From the NCBI GenBank assembly GCA_031769625.1, contig JAUIMM010000178.1:29406001-29470000 (forward strand): DNA of 64,000 bases. Direction: 5' to 3'. The position numbers and the translations under genes are program-made. This document shows, piece after piece, positions 31,811 to 41,405 of this stretch. Below the pieces are notes generated by a model that searched no databases, was not told the DNA's origin, and saw only the letters and a list, made by a program, of their open reading frames with translations. The DNA is from Taudactylus pleione. Taxonomy: Eukaryota; Chordata; Amphibia; Anura; Myobatrachidae. Each line of letters starts with the position of its first letter. Position 1 is the stretch's first letter.

Positions 31811-33137
31811 TTAGTGGCGCAGGCGCGTCAAAATCTGTTCCAAGGCCACAAGCATGGCAACGACATGGCCCCTCAAGATCTGCAAGCCAGCATAAATTTC
31901 TGCATTACGGCTCTGGTCCTCTGTGGGTAAAAAAAAATGTGCGGATTACTAAAATGACACCTTAATTTATATTTTACAAAACAAGTAAAAAATCAGACTA
32001 TACAAAAAAAGGTGAAAAAAAACATCTCCAAAACAAAAGGAATTCCAAACGAAAAGATTGTTGAAAAAAAAGACATAAAATATTTTTCAAAAATAACACA
32101 AAAGAGAGTTACAACTACGCAAAAATACAACATTTGTTGGTACCGTAAACAAGAAAGACACAAGTATGAGTGTTTGGACATGTGTCATATGTGTAAGGGG
32201 AAAACATCCTAGACATTGTTTCACAAACATATATATCAAAAACATTAGAAATACTTTACAATTTTGAACTGCACAGGCAAAAGGACATCAACCAAAAACA
32301 AAATAATGAAAAAACCATAGTTTAAAAGGGAAACATACCGGTCATAATGCTGACTGGGCCTGGAGCCCCAAAATCGTCCTCATCAGAGGTGGGCCAGTGC
32401 AGCATGGATGGAGGCGGGGTTATTTGGGAGGAAGTTGAGGGTGAGGAAAAGAGAGGGGGGGTGGAGGGGAGTGTGAAGTTGGAGGGATGGGAATGTGAGG
32501 AGAGGGAGGGGCCTCACGGTCGGCCAGGTCTGGGTTGGAGGGGGAATTTGGGGAAGAGTGGGCAGAGGATGTTTGGGTGGGAGTGGGGGATAGGGGACGA
32601 GCCCAATGTCGCTGGCGTTGGAGTCTGCGCTCGGCCCCTGAATGATGTAGAAAAATTAATATTATTACATATTTAATTTTTTGGGAAAAAAATTTACACA
32701 CCAAAAAAAAACTAAAAAAAACCCAGGGCTATATGGTAAACATGCACACGCAGGTATGTCCAAAATAAATAAACAGGGCTATACGGTAAACATGCACACA
32801 CAGGTATGTCCAAAATAAAGAAACAGGGCTATACGGTAAACATGCACACGCAGGTATGCTTACATTTTAAATAAAATGTAAAAAAACACTTACTTTCATG
32901 GATCTGCTGTCGCAAATTGGCCAACAGGCGTGGGGATCTGCGCCTCAGATCAGACCACCTTCTTTCAAGTTGGCCGATATTTCTGCAGTAGCCGATCGAA
33001 CGCAGGCGGCGCCGCACCTCCGCGTAGGCCAGCCGCTTGCGGAGGTTAGTGATGGGGCGCGGGTAATTTGTGATTCTCTGGTCCATCACTTCAGTGAGGA
33101 CCAGGAGTTCACGGTGACAAAAAGCGGCGGCTCTCAT
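31811..33137 (-). pseudogene. Second Harbinger Myb/SANT-like gene, 3 exons, one-base frame error
   Basis: Proposed exons are 33137-32894, 32637-32339 and 31920-31811. Introns are GTAAGT...CAG and GTATGT...CAG. Exon 1 encodes a basic Myb/SANT-like domain (ELLVLTEVMDQRI, LRKRLAYAEVRRRLRS, ERRWSDLRRRSPRLLANLRQ). Exon 2 is Pro/Ser-rich, then acidic (HWPTSDEDDFGAPGPVSIMT). Exon 3 ends in a short helix (AEIYAGLQILRGHVVAMLVA). Exon lengths sum to 653, one short of a multiple of three. The frame changes inside a run of seven G at about 32453 (plus strand), so one missing base there would explain it. That could be a real mutation or a sequencing error. The protein differs clearly from the gene at 27715 but has the same plan. 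Confidence 0.75.
32724..32857. repeat. 50-bp tandem repeat in intron 1 of the second Myb-like gene
   Basis: Three units begin cagggctata at 32724, 32774 and 32824 and contain 'ggtaaacatgcacac'. They differ by a few bases. Confidence 0.9.
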
Positions 33138-33821
33138 GATGGCAATGATTTTTTTTACACAAAACAGTTTTAATAAAGGTCCTAGAAAAAATTTGATTGG
33201 CTAATGTACTTTGTAAATTAACAGAAACCATTCTATTGGTTATTGTTTGAGTCATGTGACCTACACCCTCACAAATATAATGTGAGTTATGATAGGCTTG
33301 ATGCAGTGACATGCGTAAGCTAATTTAAATATAAAAAAAAAGTTGAAAAATCGGCCTATAAAAAAAACGCAAAACAATAGTAGCATTCAAACCAGCTTTT
33401 AATTTTGAAGAACCATCCCCTTGGTACAACCGTACATATTCTGCGGAAGCAATGACACACACTAACAATAATAAAGTTTATTGACATTGAAAAAAAAAAA
33501 GGATTGCAAACGTGAATAACAATTAAGCTAATTAATATTGTGATTGCCATTAATCGATTCAAGTATGTTTGCTGAATGAAATAGCAGGCAATCGAAAACT
33601 GACAGGGCCACTTCCGGAATTGACTTGTGCGAGCGTTCCCTGCAACCAAAGAGACGGACGGTCGCTATTTAGAACGTTCGCTAGCTAGAGGAGGGGTTGG
33701 GAGACTATGGGGCGGAAAATTAGCTGCGAACGAACATACGAGCGAGCGCTTGAATTTTATTATTTCCGCTCGTACGGCAGACGAGCGAACGGCCACTTGC
33801 GTCCGGCTCTGAATCAGACCC

Positions 33822-35150
33822 TAAGTGTGGTGAAGTCTTCATTACATTATGAAAAAAATTGAGTACCTTTGCAAATACATTGAAACCATTCACAAACTAC
33901 TGTATAGGCACAATGTCATGCTTTAAAAGCATATAGTATTCCGCGGCATAGCTATTGGGTCTGGGGTATTTGTGGAGCGGATATTAGAGATGGCATGGTC
34001 TATCTCAATCTCAGTTAGCTCAGCTTCCAAGACATATCTCTGGGTTAGTATGAAGCAAGGAAGCCTCGCTTTGTTAAGAAGAAGTTTAGAAATAAGAGCA
34101 GGGTCGTGAAGGGAAGCTTGTAAGAACTGTGAGTAATAATCTTGACATGACATAGGTCCTGGTATGGAGAGGCTAAGTACAAGGGGCTAGAATGGTTGCA
34201 ATATTATGATGTTTTCTAATAGTTTTATTTATGTTGGCCGATAACTTTCCCGTTCTGTTCCACAAATGAAAAAACATATTTTTAGTGAAAGCTACCTTCA
34301 TCTGGGCCTGAGCCAGCAGAGAATTGTCAAATAACCTGCGAGATGATATATAAAAGTAGTACATGTGCTGTCATTGGGATCATAAATGTACTCCTGAAGT
34401 CCCGTATGTAAAGAATTCTGTAGCTCAGCATGTTTGCACCTAATATGTTTGTTTCCACTAGCCACATACAACTGTATTATGTTTTCCACAACAAGACAAC
34501 ATTGTCCCAATGCTCCAGATTATCATGTGAATATTCTTGACAGTTAAGTTTAAGATAGTGTTTGAAATGTTCAGAATGAAAGAGGTAGGAAGGGAATCGC
34601 CAGCGAAAGGTACAGAGTCCTATCAAGTGGAGAGTAAGCAAAATGGACACAGCCATGACAATATCACCCAATTTAAATTCTAGAGTATTTGTAAGGTGCT
34701 CCTCCGACAGCAATAAATATTCAATCAATCCAAGAGAAACATTCATGAACCTCCTGATTAAAATTTATTTGACTAGTCAGTAGGCTTAAATAACCTCCAA
34801 GGGTCTACCTAGGAGTGAGCCAATCTTAAACAGGAAATGTGAGGTGATAGAAGGATGGGCGGGGCAGGCATCTGTCAATGGCAAGAACATCAACGATTTT
34901 GCAGTCACCACGAAGATTAGGGTTATAGTTATTCCTGACAAACAAAAGTTACAAAATGATTTGAAAGAAATCACCTAAAGTTGAATTTGGGGCATAGAGG
35001 TTAAAAAGGGCGTGAATTTAGAACCATGAATCTAAATATCCAGAAGGACATATCAACCCTTAGGATCCAGTATAGAATCTAAAAAAGTGTAAGTAAGATG
35101 TTTCGCCAATCTGTGGGACCGTAGGAGGCTGAAAGGAATTCACCAATCCA
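33822..35150 (-). mobile_element. L1/Tx1-like LINE, endonuclease and RT start (upstream of the Harbinger insertion)
   Basis: On the minus strand are, in order, endonuclease-like text ('FNLYAPNSTLGDFFQII' near 35010 and a degraded GGDFN-type segment), then FRWRFPSYLFHSEHFKHYL with LEHWDNVVLLWKT (about 34620-34480). These are followed by a FHLWNRTGKLSANI segment (34290-34230) and the RT entry 'EIEIDHAISNIRSTNTPDPI' (about 34020-33950). The RT continues at 26430 on the other side of the Harbinger element. Stops and shifts are frequent. The 5' limit is uncertain. Confidence 0.7.
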
Positions 35151-36298
35151 CAGTAATATAGAGGCACTTTCGACCCTCCAATGAGTTGTAGGTAAGTTGA
35201 GAGTGGCCACCCAGCCCTCACAGAGCCCCAGAAGAGCAAGGCCAAAATGAGCAAATGCTTACCATCAAGCTTTTGCACAGAGGAACACAGAAGCCCTAGC
35301 ATAAGCACAGGTAGTAGTTCAATTGGGAGTCCAGAATGCAAAACTCAGATCCCCGACAGTCACACCAACAAAGATGTAGCAGTAATTGGGAGGCAGTCCA
35401 GCAATCCAGGGAGGGACTGCCAAAACTCTCTGCAGAGATGGACGCAAACAGCAAGGATCCTACTGTAGTTGTGTTAGGAAAGCCATCTAATACAGCTTTG
35501 TCTATGAAGTCTGACTCCTAGGATAAAGGTTAGGCAGCCTTTGTAGTCGATGATAGATGGCTCTCAGTGTGCCTCTGAGAATCAGGCACTCAAATCCTCT
35601 AAGAGAGGTGAGATACAGTACAATGGAGGGAAGTGTAAGGATGGCCAGAGATTGAGAAGGCAGCTATGGAGCCCAGTTAAAACGTGACATTCTTGGATGT
35701 GCCACCCAAAGTAAGTCTCCCACTACACTTTTTTTAAAAGAATAAATTAACCATTATACAATTAATCTGGAGTAAATAAGTGTTTTTTTGACTCTGAAAG
35801 CTATCACACGTGTGGAACTATTTCTTAACATTTTCATGACTCCTATTTGTCTCCTCATCAGAGGTTTATTATGGGATTATCTACATCTGCCTGTTCTAAA
35901 TGTCATGTATAATGCTGATTTATTTAATTGTCTCTGTGAATGCCTGGTAGTTCAAGGACTCACAGACAAATGACATGTCGAGGCCAATTTGGTAACTATG
36001 TTCCTTTCAATACAGAATGGGCCAATTTGGGAAAATTTCCTGAGGGTCAGCGAATTTCCAGGGGAGACAAAAAATTATTAATGGCTACTTGTTAGGATTC
36101 GGGTATATATATATATATATATATGAGTCCAGCAACAGCCTTGAGGGCTGGAACACTTGGCTAGCTGTGGCCATGGAGCAGCCTTGAGGGCTGGTAGACT
36201 TTGACTAGTTGTGGCCCAAGGGCTGAAGAAGTTGATATAGCTTTTGGGCAATCCAGCAGTCTCAAGGGCTGGTAAGTCTTTGACTAGTCATGGCCCAT
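35151..36298. other. Unassigned; may include the LINE 5' part, with a short GGGCTGG-type repeat at its right end
   Basis: No protein is clear between 35150 and 36100. 36105-36123 is a short (TA)n. From 36124 to 36298 a unit with GCAGCCTTGAGGGCTGG occurs two to three times. The same unit recurs at 39980-40180, on the other side of the inverted-repeat element. Confidence 0.5.
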
Positions 36299-36774
36299 GG
36301 TCATTAGGTCTACATTGTCTAGATAGACAATGTTTAGGTAGACAATGGAAGATAGATTGGCAATAGGTTGACAGGGACTGAAGGTCGATAGGGTCTGAAG
36401 GTCGACACACTAAAGGTCGACTAGTAACAAGGTCGACAGGTACTGAATGTTGACATGGTCATTAGGTCTACAGTCATATGGTCGACGTGCAAATGGTCGA
36501 CACATGTTTTTTATGTTAGGGTCAGGGTTAGGGTTAAGCACTGTCGAAGCTGGATAATTGGCTGAGACAGAATCTGTTAAAATTAAAATCTGCACGACGC
36601 AATTTTGCGAATGGCCGCTCAGCACCATTTTAGCGAATCTCACACATTATAAGTACATACGGCGAAACTATTATTTGGTGTCGTGCGATTCCCATGCAAT
36701 TGAACAATGTTAAAAGTCCTCATTATATAAATACATACATTTACTAAAACATATAATATGACCAACCCTGCAAA

Positions 36775-38150
36775 CAGGGCCGGCCCTAGCCCAAATTTTT
36801 TGGTAAGCGAGTATTTTTTTGGCGCCCCCCTTATGCAGTGCCCTTTTTACAGTGCCCCTGGCAGTGGTCCCCCCAGTGCAGTGCCCCCAGTAGTAAGCCC
36901 CTTATATAGTGCCCCAGTAGTACTCCCCCCCATGCAGTGCCCCCAGTAGTGGTACCTCCTTATGCAGTGCCCATTATATAGTGCCCTTAGTAATAGTCCC
37001 CTCTTGTAGTGCCCGCAGTAGTAGCCCCCCTTGTAGTGCCCCCAGTAGTATTCCCCCCTTGTAGTGCCCCCAGTAGTATTCCCCACCTTGTAGTGCCCCC
37101 AGTAGTAGTAGCCCCCCTTGTAGTGCCCCCAGTAGTATTCCCCCCTTGTAGTGCCCCCAGTAGTATTCCTTCCCTTGTAGTGCCCCCAGTAGTATTCCCC
37201 CCTTGTAGTGCCCCAGTAGTATTTCCCCCCCTTGTAGTGCCCCCAGTAGTATTTCCCCCCCTTGTAGTGCCCCCAGTAGTATTCCCCCCCCTTGTAGTGA
37301 CCCAGTAGTATTCCCCCCCTTGTAGTGCCCCAGTAGTATTTCCCCCCCTTGTAGTGCCCCCAGTAATATTTCCCCCCTTGTAGTGCCCCCAGTAGTATTT
37401 CCCCCCTTGTAGTGCCCCCAGTAGTATTTCCCCCCCCTTGTAGTGCCCCCAGTAGTATTTCCCCCCCTTGTAGTGCCCCCAGTAGTATTTCCCCCCCTTG
37501 TAGTGCCCCCAGTAGTATTCCCCCCTGTAGCGCTCCCAGTAGTCCCTCCCCTTGTAGTGCCCCTAGTAGTATTTCCCCCCCTTGTAGTGCACCCAGTAGT
37601 ATTCCCCCCCTTGTAGTGCCCCCAGTAGTATTCACTCCCTTGTAGTGCCCCCAGTAGTATTCCCCCCCTGTAGTGCTCCCAGTAGTCCCCCCCTTGTAGT
37701 GCCCCCAGTAGTAATCCGCCCCCCCGCAGCAGAGACATAATAATAATAAAAAAAAACACTTACCTGACACCCGCTCCTGGTCCCGCCGCCGAGATCAGCT
37801 CCTCCATCCGCCGCTTTGCATTATGGGAGTGACGCATCATGGGAGTGATGCGTCACTCCCATTACCCACTGCGGAAGCCAGAAGATGTCCAGCTCTGGCA
37901 GTGGGAGCAGCAGCCGATGAGAGTCTGTCAGACTCTCATCGGCTGCTAAAGCAAACACACAGCTGCCGGCTCCGGCGGCTGTGTGTTTGTGCTGTGTAGC
38001 GCTGACCGAACTCTGTCTGGTCAGCGCTACACACGCGGTGCAGCTGTGTCACAGAGACACAGTCTGCACCGCGGCCCGCATCTGTGGCGCCCTCCACTAT
38101 GTGGCGCCTTACGCAGCTGCGTACCATGCGTAACGGGAGAACCGGCCCTG
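36775..38150. mobile_element. hAT-type MITE with perfect 8-bp target duplication
   Basis: It begins CAGGGCCGGCCCTAG and ends ACCGGCCCTG. The 8-bp duplication CCTGCAAA stands at 36767-36774 and 38151-38158. CAGGG ends and an 8-bp duplication are the hAT signature. About two thirds of it is a minisatellite (36826-37713). The remainder (37730-38140) has GC-rich hairpins such as 'gatgagagtctgtcagactctcatc'. Confidence 0.93.
36826..37713. repeat. G/C-skewed minisatellite of about 28-bp units
   Basis: More than 25 copies of a unit CTTGTAGTGCCCCCAGTAG followed by TATT and a run of 5-8 C. Length differences come mostly from the C run. Units become diverged toward the left. The C-run strand asymmetry leaves long open frames that encode only a repeated pattern. 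Confidence 0.95.
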
Positions 38151-38940
38151 CCTGCAAAACACGTACCACGGTGTACTTCACAAACACGTAGACGCACAAT
38201 GCTAACTAGCGGCTTTTCTTAATATCCTTACACTTACACACTTACATAAAAGGTTCCCTAGCATTAAGGTTTATATTCAAGGTTTTATTTATTATTAAGT
38301 ATGTAATAAAGTGACTGTATTTAAGATCTCAGGTTTAGTACATGATAAACAGACCGTGTTTGGTGCTATTCTAAACCACTGCTTATTTGCAGACTTCCGG
38401 TCCCATCTGCAAAGAAATCGCAACATGTGTCTGGGAATTATGGATCATAGGCATTAAAATGTACTTTGTAATGTAGCCAATTTAGACTTGTACTTCAGCG
38501 GGAAAATGGACACAAAGAGCTGTTGGAGGCTGGACTGTGATCATACAAACTGACCTATGAACTGTATTGGAACAGAAGAACCAGGAAGAAGAACCAATGG
38601 GATTATGCCAACTTGTTCTATTGTATTGCCTATCTCTGCAAGGGATTATATGCAAGCTCCCTGAACCTGCTAGTCAGTCATCTTTTCTTTGCTGTTGACG
38701 GAGGTTTCATAGTTGATGCCGGGAATCTGGATTCAGAGCGCATGCGTATGTATTCGACTGTACCTAGTGATTGTATAATCTGTTTGCACTAATTGTATTT
38801 AGATCACAGCGAGTAACAATCTGCTTTTTGGTGAATATCTTTTTGTGCTTTGGAAACAAAATCAAAGTCTGGAAAGCAATTATTTCTTGTGCGACTTATA
38901 ATGATAAATAGCGACATTTAGAGTGTATAGATAGGTAGGA

Positions 38941-39750
38941 ATCAATAGCACTTACCAGAGGGTTAGGCACTTACCTTGGCGGTTAGGGTTAGGCACTTAG
39001 GGCCTGATTCAGAGGCGGACGCAATTAGCGCTCGCTCGTCCAGAAAATAGGGGTGGCTATTCAAATGAACCGTTCGCTCTTTGTGGTCTGTTCACGCCTC
39101 TATGTCTGAACGAGCGAACAAAACTTGCGGTCGTTTTTTGGAAAAATACGCCCCCTGCCCGCTCGCATCCTACGTCATGTCCACTATTTATTAGATTAAT
39201 CGAGTATATCGACCAGCGTATGAACTGCTCGCTATTCTTGTGGTTGGTTTTTGCTACCACAAATTTGCGAGCAGTTCTGACTATAAAATAACCCAGTGAT
39301 GTGGTCAGTGACGCTGCTGTATTAATTATGCACACCCATAAAACGCCCGTTTTGACCTTTAAGCACGCCTGCGTTCTGATCTCCACTCCCCATTTTCAAG
39401 CACCTTCCCCTGTTACCACCCACATACGCCTCCTCCTGTCACTCATATTAGCAGGCATTCGCTATTTAGCGAACAAACAATTTTCGGCCGCACTGACTGG
39501 TTCGCGCATGCGTATTACGATCCGTACGCATACGCAGTTGGGCAAACATCGCTCGGAACGAACGAGCGGCTCTGAATCAGGCCCTTACTCCGATGGTTAG
39601 GGTTAGGCACCAGGAGGGAGGGTTAGGCACTTACCCCGACAGTTAGGGTTAGGCACCAGAAGGGAGGGTTAGGGTTAGGCACTTAAACTGATGGTTAGGG
39701 TTAGGCACCAGGAGGGAGGGTTAGGCACCAAGGGGAGGGTTAGGGTAAAT
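38941..39750. repeat. TTAGGG-containing degenerate satellite, interrupted by a MITE
   Basis: Units such as GGTTAGGGTTAGGCAC with 'caggaggga' occur at 38955-38999 and 39593-39740. The Harbinger MITE 39000-39584 with TTA duplication is inserted between them. The words resemble vertebrate telomere repeats but the unit is longer and irregular. Confidence 0.8.
39000..39584. mobile_element. Harbinger-type MITE, family B, copy 3
   Basis: The ends are GGGCCTGATTCAGAGG and GCTCTGAATCAGGCCC, with a perfect TTA duplication at 38997-38999 and 39585-39587. The interior is strongly similar to the copy at 6622. Confidence 0.92.
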
Positions 39751-39979
39751 ATTAGGGAAAAAAAATATGTGTCGACCATTTGCATGTTGACCATATGACT
39801 GTCGACCTAATGACCATGTCAGCCTTCAGTACCCATCAACCTTGTTACTAGTCGACCTTTAGTGTGTCAACCTTCAGTCCCTGTCGACCTATTGCCTGTC
39901 TATCTTCCATTGCCTACCTAAACATTGTCTATCTAGACAATGTAGACCTAATGATCCACACCCTCGTTGCCCGAGGGCA

Positions 39980-40180
39980 GTGAGATAAGATGCGGCCTTT
40001 GGGCCATGCAGCAGCCTTGTGGGCTGGTAACCTTGGCAAGCTGTAGAGTGTGGGCCGTAGAACAAGATGTGGTATTTGGGCCGTGCAGCAGCCTTGAGGG
40101 CTGGTAAGCCTTGGCAAGCTGTGGCCAGTGGGCCGTAGAACAAGATGTGGCCTTTGGGATGTGCAGCAGCCTTGGCAGCG
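39980..40180. repeat. Tandem repeat with GCAGCCTTGAGGGCTGG
   Basis: Three units of about 65-75 bases ('gcagccttgagggctggtaag', 'ccttggcaagctgt', 'gggccgtagaacaagatgtg'). The same words are found at 36124-36298. Confidence 0.8.
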
Positions 40181-41154
40181 GTGGTCTGGTGAGAGACCTG
40201 TGCTGCCGGGTTGAAATAGGCGGTGGTATGCAGGATTGCGTAGTAAGGACACTGGATTGCGTCCTGTGCTGCCGGGTTGACACAAGTGGTGGAACGCTGG
40301 ATTGCGTACCCTGGAAGCTGGATTGCGGCCTGTGCTGCCAAGGTTGACATAAGCCGCTGGATGCTGGTCTGCGCACTCTGGACACTGAGTGCTGTGTGTG
40401 ATGCCTGGATTACACAAACAGCAAAGCATGGATGTGCGGACTGTGCCGCCTAGATGACACAAATGGCAGGTAGTAAATGTGAACCGTGCTGCCTAAATCA
40501 CACAAATGGCAGGTAACAAAAGCTGACAGGAGAACTGGGTACTCAACTGGAATAACAGGAGACAATGCCAAAACCGGAAACACATGAAATGCTATCACCA
40601 GCATCGGAGCAGCGTACGCACCAGAAGGAAATAGCTGCAAAAACCAATCCAGAACAGAGCAGGAATGATGGACAGTTGATAGGAGGAGTTCAGCAAACGG
40701 TCCCCGACATTCGCATGAGCGGCTCATGACACTATTAGTGCTGCTGGCAGAAAAACAATTCTTCAACACTGGATTCAGCCCTTTATACCATTGTAAATTG
40801 TTTCATGTTTTCCAAATGGACTGGATCAAAACTCTCCACAAGGAGACTAAGGTTCAATTATTTTTCAATGTGTGGGAGAATTATATTTCTATTCTTTCCC
40901 CTTCACTTCACTATCAAATATTTAATATCTTCGGATACACTACCTTTTGCAATAAGTCTTCTAGACAATCAATCCAGGATGCGGTCAGGATACCGGTGGG
41001 CGTTAATCCGCCTGTCGCTATCCCGACACCCACGTCCGACATGGGACTAAAGATAGGCGTCAAAATCCTGATGCCTAGCATTAGCCCAACTATTAAATCT
41101 TGACACCCGGCTTACCGAACGAAGGTAAGCCGGGTGTCTTAGCATGTAGCTGCA
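40181..41154. other. Unassigned sequence with words shared with the right-hand satellite
   Basis: No supported protein. 40200-40510 repeats the word 'ctgtgctgccgggttga' and similar. 40980-41130 contains 'ataccggtggg', 'tcccgacaccc' and a short inverted repeat 'acacccggcttacc...ggtaagccgggtgt' (41103-41138). Confidence 0.45.
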
Positions 41155-41405
41155 GGGGGGAGGGTTAGCTTTAGGGACCCCCAGGGGGACTTAGGGTCAG
41201 GCACCCCCCATGGAGGTTTAGGGTAGGGAAAGGGGGGTTAGGCACCACTAGAGGGGGGTTAGGGTTAGGCACCCCCTCGGGAGGGTTAGGTTTAGGGGAC
41301 GGGAGGGGGGATTAGGTCTAGTCACTAATGGGGGGAGGTTAGGATTAGGCACTAATGGGGGGAGTTAGGCACCACTAAAGGAGGGTTAGGGGAGGGGGGT
41401 TGGAG
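41155..41405. repeat. G-rich degenerate minisatellite (GGTTAGGCACC-type)
   Basis: Units of 25-45 bases such as 'ggggggttaggcaccact' and 'gggttagggttaggcacccc'. They are related in wording to the array at 38941-39750. Flanking text 'gtcgggattcc' and 'atcccgacacc' stands on opposite sides in inverted sense. Confidence 0.8.

Larger units (their letters stand above)
26436..33821. mobile_element. 7.4-kb Harbinger transposon with a transposase and two Myb-like genes
   Basis: The ends are GGACCTCATTCAGAGCGGG on the left and CCGGCTCTGAATCAGACCC on the right, flanked by TCA and TAA (a diverged TTA/TAA duplication). Inside are a HARBI1-type transposase on the plus strand (29891-30993) and two three-exon Myb/SANT-like genes on the minus strand (28659-27715 and 33137-31811). 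The insertion lies within an L1/Tx1-like LINE whose ORF2 is colinear across it. The left 300 bp resemble the inside of the MITEs at 2125, 6622 and 39000 in inverted orientation. Confidence 0.88.
36299..39957. mobile_element. 3.66-kb element with GTCGAC-rich inverted repeats, carrying nested insertions
   Basis: Arms 36299-36505 and 39766-39957 are inverted copies: GGTCATTAGGTCTACATTGT on the left, ACAATGTAGACCTAATGATCC on the right. They continue inward with repeated GGTCGACA-type words. The same GCAGCCTTGAGGGCTGG repeat lies on both outer sides in direct orientation, as expected for an insertion into that repeat. Inside are short TTAGGG-like repeats near both arms, a hAT MITE (36775-38150) and a Harbinger MITE (39000-39584). 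No transposase is seen. Confidence 0.7.

Noticed and set aside
36847..37770. Long minus-strand open frames of 307 and 261 codons with repeated YYWGHYKGG or TTGGTTRG patterns, and plus-strand proline/valine-rich frames
   Set aside because: They are translations of the 28-bp minisatellite inside the hAT MITE; a unit length near a multiple of the codon size leaves several frames open at once.
38400..38760. Retroviral LTR-like promoter region
   Set aside because: The text has promoter-like words but no paired LTR, primer site or coding region nearby.
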